From NCBI GenBank assembly GCA_022710725.1, contig JAKLGK010000004.1, positions 1-64,000 of the forward strand: a stretch of 64,000 bases of DNA, in the 5' to 3' direction. Below the pieces are notes generated by a model, which was given only the letters and a program-made list of their open reading frames with translations, did no database searches and was not told the DNA's origin. Of this stretch, positions 9,054-18,692 are shown one piece after another (position 1 is the stretch's first letter; each line of letters opens with the position of its first letter). A program made the translations under genes and the position numbers. The DNA comes from Verrucomicrobiota bacterium (GTDB taxonomy: Bacteria > Verrucomicrobiota > Kiritimatiellia > CAIQIC01 > JAGNIJ01).

Positions 9054-10022
9054 TCAGCGCGGAGCCGACAGCCATTCCTTCACGTAGCGTGCCGCCGCCT
9101 CTTCGAGGGGCGTGAACGGCTTGTCGTACCCGGCCTTGCGCAGCTTCAGGACGTCGGCCTGCGTGTGGTACTGGTACTTCTCGCGGAGGGCCGGGGGCAT
9201 GTCGATGTAGGTGATGCGCGGCTCCAGGCCCATCGCCGCGAACACGGCCTTCGCCAGGTCGTTCCAGGTCCGCGCCTGCCCCGTGCCGCAGTTGAACAGC
9301 CCGGACACGCCCGGGTGGTCGAGGAAGAACAAGGTGACGTCCACGGCGTCCTGGATGAAGATGAAATCCCGCACCTGCTCGCCGTCGCGGTATTTCGGCT
9401 TGTAGGACTTGAAGAGCCGGACCTCGCCGGTTTCGCGGATCTGGTGGTAGGCCTTGTGCACCACGGAGCGCATGTCGCCCTTGTGGTCCTCGCGCGGCCC
9501 GAACACGTTGAAGTACTTCAGGCCGACGATGCGGTCGAGCAGCGCGTGGCGCAGCGCCCACAGGTCGAACATGTGCTTCGAGTAGCCGTACATGTTCAGG
9601 GGCTTGAGCGTCAGGGTGTGCCGGTCGTCGTCGGAATAGCCGCTCTCGCCGTCGCCGTACGTCGCCGCGCTGGAGGCGTAGATGAAGCGCGCGCCGTTGT
9701 GCAGGCACCACTCGCAGAGCTCGCGCGTGTACCGGTAGTTGTTGTCGGCCAGGAAGCCCGCGTCCTTCTCGGTGGTCGAACTGCACGCGCCGAGATGGAA
9801 GACCGCGTCGACGGCGGTCAGCGCGTCGTGCTGAATGGCCGCTCGGAAGTCGTCGCGCCCCATGTAGTCTTCGTAACGCAGGCCGACCAGATTCTTCCAC
9901 TTCTCGTCCGTCCCCAGTTCGTCCACGACCAGGATGTGGTCCTCGCCCCGCGCGTTGAGCGCCGCCACGAGGTTGCTGCCGATGAATCCCGCGCCGCCGG
10001 TGACGATGAACTTGGTGCTCAT
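9054..10022 (-). CDS. hldD: ADP-L-glycero-D-manno-heptose-6-epimerase
   Basis: A 322-aa extended SDR-fold epimerase. It has the Rossmann motif TGGAGFIGSN at the N-terminus, ASSAATYG with the catalytic Ser/Thr, and the YxxxK pair in MYGYSKHMFD (about 140-148). The blocks KYFNVFGPRE and VRDFIFIQDAVDV are typical of HldD/RfaD. It makes the final nucleotide-activated heptose for LPS inner core. Its start overlaps the stop of the preceding four-helix-bundle gene by ATGA, and rfaE2 lies beyond that gene, so the three form one heptose operon with an intruder in the middle. Confidence 0.95.
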   Translation of the reverse strand: MSTKFIVTGGAGFIGSNLVAALNARGEDHILVVDELGTDEKWKNLVGLRYEDYMGRDDFRAAIQHDALTAVDAVFHLGACSSTTEKDAGFLADNNYRYTRELCEWCLHNGARFIYASSAATYGDGESGYSDDDRHTLTLKPLNMYGYSKHMFDLWALRHALLDRIVGLKYFNVFGPREDHKGDMRSVVHKAYHQIRETGEVRLFKSYKPKYRDGEQVRDFIFIQDAVDVTLFFLDHPGVSGLFNCGTGQARTWNDLAKAVFAAMGLEPRITYIDMPPALREKYQYHTQADVLKLRKAGYDKPFTPLEEAAARYVKEWLSAPR

Positions 10023-10492
10023 GGCTTGGCCTCCCCCTCCTCCTTCTCCCTCTCCTCCTCCCCCTCATTTCCCCCGCCGGCCCCCGCTCCGTACTCCGCT
10101 CGGTCCTCGCGAATCAAGCGGGTTTCCGAGAAATACGCGACAAGTTTGGACAGCATGGCTGCAATGCTCGCCAACAAGACCTTCCCGTCCTCCACCCTCT
10201 CCGCGGGGACCGCGCCCTTTACCGCCAGGGCATCCAGGCATGCCGCGCACTCGGCCGCCGAGCCGCGGGCATCGTCAAAGAACTTGGCCCTCATCGGCAT
10301 CCGCCTCCGCCCGTTTCCCTCGGCGGTATTCAACAACATCGAAAGTCCCGCCCGGTCCAATTGATTGCGCACTTCGCCCGTGCAGGGACCATCGCCGGAC
10401 TTCAATTCGTTGAGCAAAACGGTTGACCAGCGAACAAAATCCAACTCCAACCGGTAGACATCGAGCTTTTCATGAGAAAAACGCGGGTTCAT
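10019..10492 (-). CDS. Four-helix-bundle (S23/23S rRNA intervening-sequence type) protein
   Basis: A 157-aa helical protein. The N-terminus HEKLDVYRLELDFVRW and the TAEGNGR motif (about residue 57) followed by basic residues match the four-helix-bundle family (TIGR02436), first known from ORFs inside 23S rRNA intervening sequences. Its biochemical role is not established. The last 25 residues (glycine, glutamate, arginine, lysine) come from a GA-rich tract and are not part of the fold. It overlaps rfaE2 upstream and hldD downstream by ATGA at both ends, and is bracketed by inverted purine/pyrimidine tracts, suggesting a cassette insertion. Confidence 0.85.
   Translation of the reverse strand: MNPRFSHEKLDVYRLELDFVRWSTVLLNELKSGDGPCTGEVRNQLDRAGLSMLLNTAEGNGRRRMPMRAKFFDDARGSAAECAACLDALAVKGAVPAERVEDGKVLLASIAAMLSKLVAYFSETRLIREDRAEYGAGAGGGNEGEEEREKEEGEAKP
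10031..10075. repeat. Polypyrimidine tract (inverted partner of 10501-10550)
   Basis: The plus strand is almost pure C and T for about 45 nt (one interruption, in CATTT). It encodes the Glu/Arg/Lys tail of the four-helix-bundle protein on the minus strand. With the polypurine tract at 10501-10550 it forms an inverted pair flanking that gene. Confidence 0.8.
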
Positions 10493-11031
10493 GAGTCATG
10501 AGGGGGAGAAGGAGTAGGAGTAGGAGAAGGAGGGAGAGAAGGAGAGGGGGAATGGGCTTGGAGGATCTTCCCGATCATCCCGCTGGTGGACCGCCCCTCG
10601 ACCATCGGGGCCAGCACCACACGGCCGCCGGCTTTCTCCACGACGTCGCGCCCGCTGACATAATGCGCCCAGTCGGCTCCCTTGACCAGCACATTGGGGA
10701 CCAGGTCCGCGATCAAGTCCGCCGGCTCGTCCTCGTCGAAGACCACCACGTAATCCACGCATTCCAGCGCCGCCAGCACGCGGGCGCGGTCCGCCTGCCC
10801 GTTGACCGGCCGCTTGTCGCCCTTGTAACGGCGGACCGACGCGTCGGAGTTCAGCCCGACGACCAGCGCGTCGCCCTGCTGCCTCGCAAATTCCAGGTAG
10901 GTCACGTGCCCCGCGTGCAGGAGGTCGAACGCGCCGTTCGTGAAGACGAGTTTCTTCCCCGCCGCGCGGAGCCGGGCGCGCTCGGCGGCCATCGTTTCTC
11001 TCGACAGGATCTTGGATTCCGCGGGGCGCAT
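10489..11031 (-). CDS. rfaE2: Heptose-1-phosphate adenylyltransferase (RfaE domain II/HldC type)
   Basis: A 180-aa nucleotidyltransferase forming ADP-D-glycero-D-manno-heptose. The FTNGAFDLLHAGHV block carries the HxGH motif (about 37-40), and VEGRSTSGMIGKIL near the end is the usual ISSTxxI-type C-terminal motif. The kinase half found in fused HldE proteins is absent. About 20 extra C-terminal residues rich in Pro and Ser derive from the GA-rich tract at 10501-10550 and extend beyond the domain, consistent with the original 3' end having been replaced. Confidence 0.93.
   Translation of the reverse strand: MRPAESKILSRETMAAERARLRAAGKKLVFTNGAFDLLHAGHVTYLEFARQQGDALVVGLNSDASVRRYKGDKRPVNGQADRARVLAALECVDYVVVFDEDEPADLIADLVPNVLVKGADWAHYVSGRDVVEKAGGRVVLAPMVEGRSTSGMIGKILQAHSPSPSLPPSPTPTPSPPHDS
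10501..10550. repeat. Polypurine tract (inverted partner of 10031-10075)
   Basis: The plus strand is A and G only, apart from two T residues, built from GGAG, GAAG and GTAG units. It encodes the Pro/Ser-rich tail of rfaE2 on the minus strand. Similar composition in opposite orientation occurs at the other end of the four-helix-bundle gene. Confidence 0.8.
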
Positions 11032-11035
11032 GGGA

Positions 11036-11059
11036 GGGTTCAGGGTTCAGGGTTCAGGG
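11036..11059. repeat. GGGTTCA tandem repeat (three units)
   Basis: Three head-to-tail copies of GGGTTCA followed by GGG lie in the 31-bp gap between icd and rfaE2. A related pair, CCCTGAACCCC twice, occupies the 3' end of the adaptor gene at 21120-21144. A dispersed intergenic repeat family is likely. Confidence 0.75.
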
Positions 11060-11062
11060 CGG

Positions 11063-12337
<1,275 letters not shown>

Positions 12338-12393
12338 TCCTGCCCGAAACGGGTTCGTTTGGCCAGAAGTTTTCGGCCGGCGCGATTCTTCTC

Positions 12394-12421
12394 TTTACAG
12401 GACGGCCGGGGCGCTTATATT
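12394..12421 (+). promoter_or_regulatory. Sigma-70-like promoter for the marR-led efflux operon
   Basis: TTTACA (12394-12399), a 16-bp spacer and TATATT (12416-12421) give a strong-looking promoter reading towards marR. Transcription would begin near 12428, next to the AAATATTT palindrome at 12431-12438, a plausible but unproven MarR contact site. Confidence 0.65.
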
Positions 12422-12469
12422 CCATGAGGTAAATATTTCGTGCAACTAAATAATAAACGGATCGGGGAC

Positions 12470-12931
12470 ATGACGTCGTCGCAGGACGCGGATCGGCTGA
12501 TGGAGCTGCTGCCCAAGCTGATGCGCGGGATCCATGCCTACGAGCGGAATTTTTTCACCTGCGAGAACATCACTTTTCCCCAGCTCTGGGCGCTCGATTT
12601 CGTCCACGAGCATCCCCGCTGCACGATGCATCAACTGGCCACGGCCATGCACAGCCGTCAATCCACGGCCACGGGACTCGTGGACCGAATGCAGCGGCTC
12701 AACCTGGTGCGGCGGGAGCGCCGCCGCAGCGACCGCCGCGTGGTCTGCGTTTCTCTCTCCGAAAAGGGGCGCTCGATGGTTCGGCAGATCACCGACCAGC
12801 GGCGCCGGATGATCCGGCGTCTGTTCAGCCGGATGAGTGAACGGGACCGGAGGCAGTACCTCGACATTCTCGGGCGGCTGGTCGAGCAGTTCAGCGAACC
12901 GGCCCGGGCCCGGACGGGAGGCCATCCGTGA
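12470..12931 (+). CDS. MarR-family transcriptional regulator
   Basis: A 153-aa winged-helix regulator. The helix-turn-helix region TMHQLATAMHSRQSTATGLVDRMQRL is followed by the wing RRERRRSDRRVVCVSLSEKG, both classic for MarR. I prefer ATG 12470 (family N-terminus); a GTG at 12440 would add ten residues. The stop overlaps the GTG start of the first tolC gene (GTGA). As first gene of a 13-kb efflux operon it is probably the local repressor of its own promoter, responding to a pump substrate (inference). Confidence 0.9.
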   Translation: MTSSQDADRLMELLPKLMRGIHAYERNFFTCENITFPQLWALDFVHEHPRCTMHQLATAMHSRQSTATGLVDRMQRLNLVRRERRRSDRRVVCVSLSEKGRSMVRQITDQRRRMIRRLFSRMSERDRRQYLDILGRLVEQFSEPARARTGGHP

Positions 12932-14274
12932 GACGGCTCCCGATCCTGATGGCGGGCCTGTTGGCCCTGCGACCGTGCTTCGGACAGACCAACACGGAGG
13001 CCCCGCTGACCATCGAGCGGGCCTTCGAGATGGCTCTGGAGCGTAACGAGGAGGCCCGGCTGGCGGACCTGGCCGTGAAACAGCGCGCGCTCCTGCCCTG
13101 GCGATCCCTCTCCCTCCTCTTCCCCTCGCTCACGGCGGACGCCTCGCGGATGATTCCGGAGGATGAAATCGTAGGAGAGAGCGGGAGCCCCGTCGTCGCG
13201 GACCCCACGGACCGGGCCAGCCTCCGTCTGTCGCAGCCCCTGTTCAGCAGTGACGCGTACGCGGGCTACCGGAGCGGCCGTTCCCTGGAACGGGCGGCGA
13301 TCGAGGACCGCGTCTTCCGGCTCCGCGACCTGCTCTTCCGGGTGGCCGCCACCTTCATCGACTGCCTCAAGCTGGAGCACGTGGTGGGCATCAACCGGGA
13401 GACGTTGACTCTGGCCGAGGAACAGCGGCGGACGGCCGAGGCGCGGTACGAGGCGGGCGAGGTGCCGAAGACGGACGTCCTGCGCGCGGAAGTGGAAGTC
13501 AGCCGGGCGCGGCGCGAACTGGACGTGTCGCGGAACCAGTGGCAACTCGCGGGCGCGCAGCTCGCCACGCTGATCGGCGCAGGCGACGGCCCGGTCTCCG
13601 TGCAGGCGCCCCCGGAGGGGCTGGCCGACCGACTGGAACACGCGGACTCGCTGGAGACCTTGATCGCGGCGGCGCTGGAACAACGCGACGACCTGCGACG
13701 GGCGGCCTACGAGCGGGAGGCGGCGCGTTGGTCGCTGGTCAAGGCCCGGCGGGGCTGGTGGCCGACGGTCAGTTTTGACGTGGAGCAGACGTGGGCCGAC
13801 CCGGGCAGCCTGTCCCAGCCGGACGATTTCTGGACCGCCACGTTCCGCGCCAGCCTTCCGCTCTTCGAGGGCGGCGCGCGGCAGTTGGACGCCCGGGAGG
13901 CGCGGTACGCCCTGGAGGAGGCGGATCTCGTGGTCAGCCAGCTCGTGAAGACCGTTCGCCTCCAGGTGACGGAAGCCTGGCTGCGCACCCGGACAGCCCG
14001 GGTGTTGCTGGACGCCACCCAGAAGGAGCTTGAACTGGCCCGCGAGAATTATGACGTGGTGTCCCAGCGCTATCGCGCCGGCAAGGCGACGAGCCTGGAC
14101 CAGGTGGACGCCTTCACCCAGCTCTCGCGGGCGCGCACGAGCGTGGCCAACCTGACGTACGACCACCAGGCGGCGATCCTTCACTTGCTCCGGCAGGTGG
14201 GGTCGCTGGGCGAGCGTTACGTGGCGGATACCCGGAGCGAACCGGACCGCTCCGCGCGCGGGAGGACGGAATGA
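12928..14274 (+). CDS. TolC-family outer membrane efflux protein (first system)
   Basis: A 448-aa protein with a signal peptide (cleavage near CFGQTNT) and two repeats of the outer-membrane efflux domain. Each is dominated by long amphipathic helices with the typical AEARYEAGEVPKTDVLRAE and SQRYRAGKATSLDQVDA segments. It should form the trimeric outer membrane duct for the adaptor and RND pump that follow. It begins with GTG inside the marR stop and its own stop overlaps the adaptor start (ATGA). Confidence 0.92.
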   Translation: MRRLPILMAGLLALRPCFGQTNTEAPLTIERAFEMALERNEEARLADLAVKQRALLPWRSLSLLFPSLTADASRMIPEDEIVGESGSPVVADPTDRASLRLSQPLFSSDAYAGYRSGRSLERAAIEDRVFRLRDLLFRVAATFIDCLKLEHVVGINRETLTLAEEQRRTAEARYEAGEVPKTDVLRAEVEVSRARRELDVSRNQWQLAGAQLATLIGAGDGPVSVQAPPEGLADRLEHADSLETLIAAALEQRDDLRRAAYEREAARWSLVKARRGWWPTVSFDVEQTWADPGSLSQPDDFWTATFRASLPLFEGGARQLDAREARYALEEADLVVSQLVKTVRLQVTEAWLRTRTARVLLDATQKELELARENYDVVSQRYRAGKATSLDQVDAFTQLSRARTSVANLTYDHQAAILHLLRQVGSLGERYVADTRSEPDRSARGRTE

Positions 14275-15164
14275 ATCTGAAGTCACAGTGGGGCGGGCCG
14301 TGGCTGGCGGTCCTGCTGGCCTCGACGGCGGGAGCCCAGCCTCCCCCGGGCGGCGGACGGGAGGCGGCCGGGGAACCGATTCCCGTCAGGGTCATGCGCG
14401 TGGAGCCGCGCGACCTGCAGCAGGCGCTGGAATACGTCGGGGACATCAAGGCCCGCGACGAAGCCGTGGTGTATCCGACGGTCACCGGCAAGATCGCGGA
14501 AAAGCTCAAGGAGGACGGCGCGCGGGTTCGGAAGGATGAAGCCCTCGCCCTCGTGGACCGCGACGAGGTCGGTTTCAAGTTCGAGAAAGCGCCGGTGAAG
14601 AGCCCGCTCGGCGGGATCGTGGGGCGCGTGTACGTGGATCTCGGCGCCAACGTCACGCCCCAGACGCCGGTGGCGCTGGTGGTGAACATGGACCAGGCCA
14701 AGATCAACCTCGACATCCCGGAGAGGTATTTGCCCCGCCTCGCGCCGGGCCAGGTCGCGCTGATCACCGTGGACGCCTACGACGGGATTTTCACCGGCCG
14801 GGTCTCCAAGATCAGCCCGGTCGTGGACCTGGCCACCCGGACGGCCCCGGTGGAGATCCTCGCGCCGAACCGGGCGCACGAACTCAAGCCGGGCATGTTT
14901 GCCCGGGCGCGCCTGCTCATGGAGGAGCGCAAGGGCATTCTCGTCGTGATGAAGGAGGCGGTCCTGGGGATGGCGCCCGACCAGTACGTCTACGTTGTCG
15001 AGGACGACACGGCCCGGCAGCGACCGGTGCGGCTCGGCCTGCGCGAGGCGCACGAGATCGAAGTGCTGGAGGGCCTGACCGCCGGCGAGGCGGTGGTGAT
15101 CGTGGGCCAGCAGCGGCTGCGCGACGGCCTGCCCGTGGCCGTCGAAGAGGCGGCGGCCCCGTAG
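14271..15164 (+). CDS. RND periplasmic adaptor (first system)
   Basis: A 297-aa membrane fusion protein, short for the family. It has a cleavable signal peptide, a lipoyl-like half (YPTVTGKIAEKLKEDGARVRKDEALALVD), almost no alpha-hairpin (it jumps directly to APVKSPLGGIVG), then the beta-barrel and membrane-proximal domains. Adaptors lacking the hairpin exist but are uncommon; how it reaches TolC is therefore unclear. The ATG overlaps the tolC stop and the RND gene follows after 18 bp. Confidence 0.9.
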   Translation: MNLKSQWGGPWLAVLLASTAGAQPPPGGGREAAGEPIPVRVMRVEPRDLQQALEYVGDIKARDEAVVYPTVTGKIAEKLKEDGARVRKDEALALVDRDEVGFKFEKAPVKSPLGGIVGRVYVDLGANVTPQTPVALVVNMDQAKINLDIPERYLPRLAPGQVALITVDAYDGIFTGRVSKISPVVDLATRTAPVEILAPNRAHELKPGMFARARLLMEERKGILVVMKEAVLGMAPDQYVYVVEDDTARQRPVRLGLREAHEIEVLEGLTAGEAVVIVGQQRLRDGLPVAVEEAAAP

Positions 15165-15182
15165 GCACGGAGCGCTCCATCC

Positions 15183-18100
15183 ATGAACCTTCCCGAATTC
15201 GGAGTCAGACGGCCCGTCACCAACCTGATGATCTTCCTCGGGATCATCATCCTTTCCCTCTTCAGCCTCTCGCGGCTCGGGGTGGACATGATGCCGGAGA
15301 TCGAGCCGCCCGCGATCTCGGTCGTCTCCCTGTATCCGGGCGCCAGCCCGGAGGACGTGGAAGTCAAGGTCACGGAGCCGCTGGAGAACCAGCTCGCCAG
15401 CACGCCGCACCTGGAGAAAATCACCTCGCGCTCGGCCGAGGGCGTTTCCGCCATCCAGCTCAAGTTCACGTGGGGCGTCAACCTCGACGAGGCTTCCAAC
15501 GACATCCGCGACCGCATCGAACGCGCCAAGCGGGCCTTGCCGGACATCCCGGACGAGATGGACAATCCGTTCATCTTCAAGTTCAACACCGCCTTGATGC
15601 CGTTCCTGATCCTGGGCGTCACGGCGGACCAGAATACGCCGGAGCTGAACGACCTCGTCGACCGGCGCGTGGCGGACCAGCTCCGCCAGTTGCCCGGCGT
15701 GGGTACCGTCCAACTCCGCGGCGGGCTGGACCGGCAGATCAACGTGTGGATCGATCGCGGCCGCCTGGAAGGCTACGGTTTTTCCATCCTGGACGTGAAA
15801 GCGGCGCTCGCCGCGGCGAACGTGACGCAGCCGGTGGGCAACATCAAGTCCGGCCTGACGGACTACCTGGTCCGCCTGCCCGGCGAGTTTGCCAGCCCGG
15901 ACGAGATCAACTCGGTCATCCTCGGCCAGGACCAGGGCCGCCTCATCTACCTCAAGGACGTGGCGCGGGTGGAGGATTCCCACGCGGAGGTCTCCAGCGT
16001 CGTCCGCATCAACGGCAAGTCGGGACTGATGATGGCCGTGATGAAGCAGACCGGCGTCAATACCGTCGAGGTCGCCGACCGGGTGAAGAAAAAACTGGCG
16101 GAGATCGAGCCTTCCCTCCCTCTCAACATCCGGTTCCACATCATGATGGACTCCTCCCAGGACATCCTGGACGCGCTGTCCTCCCTGCGCGAGACGGTCT
16201 GGATCGGCGGGGCCCTGGTCATCCTCGTGACCTGGTTTTTCCTGCGCCGGGTGCGGCCCAGCCTGATCATTGCCCTGACGATCCCCTTCTCGCTGCTGAT
16301 CGCCTTCATCTACCTCTTCTTGAGCGGGCGGACGATCAACATCATCAGCCTCTCGTCGCTGACCATCGCCATCGGCATGGTGGTGGACAACGCCGTCGTG
16401 GTGGTGGACAACGTGATCCGGCGCCTGGACCAGGGCGAACGGTCTGCGGAGGCCTCGATTTTCGGCACCTCCGAAATGTACCTGGCCATCGCCGCCTCCA
16501 CGGGCACGACGGTCGTGGTATTCCTCCCCCTCCTCTTCGTCAGCGGGGTCGTGGGCATCATGTTCGGGGAACTGGCGGTGATCATCACGGTGACCCTCCT
16601 GGCGTCGCTGTTCACCGCGGCGACGTTCAGCCCGATGCTGTGCTCCAAGTGGCTCAAGCCCGCGGCGCGAGACGGCGAGGCCGCGCGGGGCCGGCTGGGC
16701 TCAAGGGTGTACGAACGCTTCGAGCGCTGGTTTACGGCCTGGGAGCGGGCCTACGCCCGCGTCCTGCACTGGAGCGTGCGCCGGGCCTGGCACCGGGTTC
16801 TGGTCCTGTTCGGATTTACGGCGGCCTTCGCGGGAAGCCTGCTGCTCGCTCCGCGGGTCGGCACGGAATTCATCCCGGAGGAGGATAGCGGCGATCTCCG
16901 GGTGAGCCTGCAACTCCCGGTGGGCACGCGCCTCGAGGAGTCGGACGCCGTCGGCCGCAAGGTCGAGGCGATCTTCGGGGCGGAGGTGCCCGAGATGCGT
17001 TTCATGTACATGCAAAGCGGCCAGGGCGGCGGAATGGGCGCGGCGTTCGGGGGGGCGTCGGGCTCCCATTCCATATCCAGCGGCGCCAGGCTGGTCCCCA
17101 AGGAGGAGCGGACGCGGTCCTCCCGCGAGATCGCCCAGGCCGTGCGCCAGCGGGTGCGCCGCCTCGCTGGCGTCTTGAGGACCGACATCTATGCGGGCAA
17201 CCCGATGGGCCGGCTGATCACAGGCACCGGCGGCAAGAAGGTCCAGATCGAGGTCATCGGGCATTCATTCGAGGAGACGGACGCCGTGGCCGACCGGATC
17301 CGGGCCGCGCTCGAGCAGGTGGAGGGCGCGGTGGACATCAGCGTCTCGCGTGAAATGAAGCGGCCTGAACTGCGCATCGCCGTGGACCGGGAGAAGGCGG
17401 CGGCGCTGGGCCTGGACATGCAAACCGTCGCCGAGACGGTCACCACCGCCATCGAGGGCTCCACGGCCACGCGGTACCGCGAGCGCGGAGAGACCTACGA
17501 CATCTTCGTGCGGCTCGAGGAGGCCTGGCGCTCCAAGCCGGAGGATCTGGAGAGCCTGACCGTCCTGTCGCCCTATACCCGCCGCCTGGTGCGCCTGGCG
17601 AACATCGCCCGGGTCATCGAGACCCGGGGGCCGCTGGAAATCGAGCGGCAGAACCGCGAGCGCGTGGTGCGGGTCGAATGCAACACGCACGAACGCTCCC
17701 TGGGCGACGTGGTCGCCGACGCGCGCCGGGCCGTGGCCGGCATGACGCTGCCGCCCGACGTGCTCATCAACTGGGGCGGCGAGGCGGAGGAGCAGGCCAA
17801 GGCGTTCGGCGATCTCACGCTGCTGCTGCTGTTGGGCATCGCGCTCGTGTACATGGTCATGGCCGCCCAGTTCGAGTCCCTCCTCTACCCCTTCATCGTC
17901 ATGTTTGCCGTCCCCTTCACGTTCACCGGCGTGATCCTGGCGTTCATCGCCACCGGGACGACCTTGAGCGTCATCACCTTCCTCGGCGTCGTGATGCTTA
18001 TGGGCATCGTGGTCAACAACGCCATCGTGCTGATCAGCTACATCAACATCCTGCGGGCGCGCGGCCTCTCCGTGCTGGACGCCGTGTCCCAGGGCGGGCG

Positions 18101-18347
18101 GCACCGGCTGCGGCCCGTGCTGATGACCACGATCACCACGCTGGCCGGCTGGCTCCCGTTGGCCCTGTCGCACGGGGCTGGCGCCGAAACCTGGAAACCC
18201 CTCGGCATCACCATGATCGGCGGGCTGACCGTGTCGACCCTGCTGACCCTCGTGTTCGTGCCCACGTTCTACGCCCTGATCGAGTCGCTCCGCCGCCAGA
18301 ACCGCAAGAACGGGAAAGCCGCCGCCCCGGCTGAAGGTGCAGCATGA
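15183..18347 (+). CDS. RND efflux pump, HAE1/AcrB-type inner membrane subunit (first system)
   Basis: A 1054-aa proton-driven exporter with the usual twofold layout: TM1, a large periplasmic loop, TM2-6, a second loop, and TM8-12. The TM4 proton-relay segment reads IGMVVDNAVVVVDN, so the second Asp of the AcrB pair is Asn, as in many HAE1 homologues. A glycine-rich loop (GQGGGMGAAFGGASG) is inserted in the second porter domain near residue 615. The stop overlaps the start of the PG0541-like gene. Confidence 0.95.
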   Translation: MNLPEFGVRRPVTNLMIFLGIIILSLFSLSRLGVDMMPEIEPPAISVVSLYPGASPEDVEVKVTEPLENQLASTPHLEKITSRSAEGVSAIQLKFTWGVNLDEASNDIRDRIERAKRALPDIPDEMDNPFIFKFNTALMPFLILGVTADQNTPELNDLVDRRVADQLRQLPGVGTVQLRGGLDRQINVWIDRGRLEGYGFSILDVKAALAAANVTQPVGNIKSGLTDYLVRLPGEFASPDEINSVILGQDQGRLIYLKDVARVEDSHAEVSSVVRINGKSGLMMAVMKQTGVNTVEVADRVKKKLAEIEPSLPLNIRFHIMMDSSQDILDALSSLRETVWIGGALVILVTWFFLRRVRPSLIIALTIPFSLLIAFIYLFLSGRTINIISLSSLTIAIGMVVDNAVVVVDNVIRRLDQGERSAEASIFGTSEMYLAIAASTGTTVVVFLPLLFVSGVVGIMFGELAVIITVTLLASLFTAATFSPMLCSKWLKPAARDGEAARGRLGSRVYERFERWFTAWERAYARVLHWSVRRAWHRVLVLFGFTAAFAGSLLLAPRVGTEFIPEEDSGDLRVSLQLPVGTRLEESDAVGRKVEAIFGAEVPEMRFMYMQSGQGGGMGAAFGGASGSHSISSGARLVPKEERTRSSREIAQAVRQRVRRLAGVLRTDIYAGNPMGRLITGTGGKKVQIEVIGHSFEETDAVADRIRAALEQVEGAVDISVSREMKRPELRIAVDREKAAALGLDMQTVAETVTTAIEGSTATRYRERGETYDIFVRLEEAWRSKPEDLESLTVLSPYTRRLVRLANIARVIETRGPLEIERQNRERVVRVECNTHERSLGDVVADARRAVAGMTLPPDVLINWGGEAEEQAKAFGDLTLLLLLGIALVYMVMAAQFESLLYPFIVMFAVPFTFTGVILAFIATGTTLSVITFLGVVMLMGIVVNNAIVLISYINILRARGLSVLDAVSQGGRHRLRPVLMTTITTLAGWLPLALSHGAGAETWKPLGITMIGGLTVSTLLTLVFVPTFYALIESLRRQNRKNGKAAAPAEGAA

Positions 18348-18637
18348 AGATGATCATGATCACGTACAACGAGGCCATCGACATGGAGGTCATGGAGTCC
18401 CTCGAGACCTGCCGCCTGAAGAACTTCACCAAGCTGACGGGCGTCCTCGGGCGCGGCGGCTCCTCCGGAACCCACCTGGGCACGGATATTTGGCCCGGCC
18501 GAAACCACCTGCTGTACGTGGCCGCTCCCGAGGAGGATGTGCGGCCCCTGTTGGCCTGCGTCCGCTCGCTGCGGGACCGGTTCGGCCGCGAAGGCATCAA
18601 GGCCTTCGTCCTGCCGATCGAGGAGACGACGGCTTGA
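18344..18637 (+). CDS. PG0541-type transporter-associated small protein
   Basis: A 97-aa soluble protein with a ferredoxin-like alternation of strands and helices. It starts MKMIMITYNEAIDMEVMESL and has a glycine-rich loop (GRGGSSGTHLGTDIWPG). It resembles the PG0541 family, small PII-like proteins encoded beside RND pumps. The role is unknown; a regulatory or ligand-sensing subunit is plausible. It is translationally coupled to the first RND gene (ATGA) and stands between the two complete efflux systems. Confidence 0.75.
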   Translation: MKMIMITYNEAIDMEVMESLETCRLKNFTKLTGVLGRGGSSGTHLGTDIWPGRNHLLYVAAPEEDVRPLLACVRSLRDRFGREGIKAFVLPIEETTA

Positions 18638-18692
18638 CGCCGGAGACCGAACGCGAGATGGTGCTGCGCTTGTTGGAGGTACGAGCCACCCC

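Noticed and set aside
12338..12440. Riboswitch between icd and marR
   Set aside because: Only about 100 bp, largely accounted for by two divergent promoters; no recognisable conserved fold.
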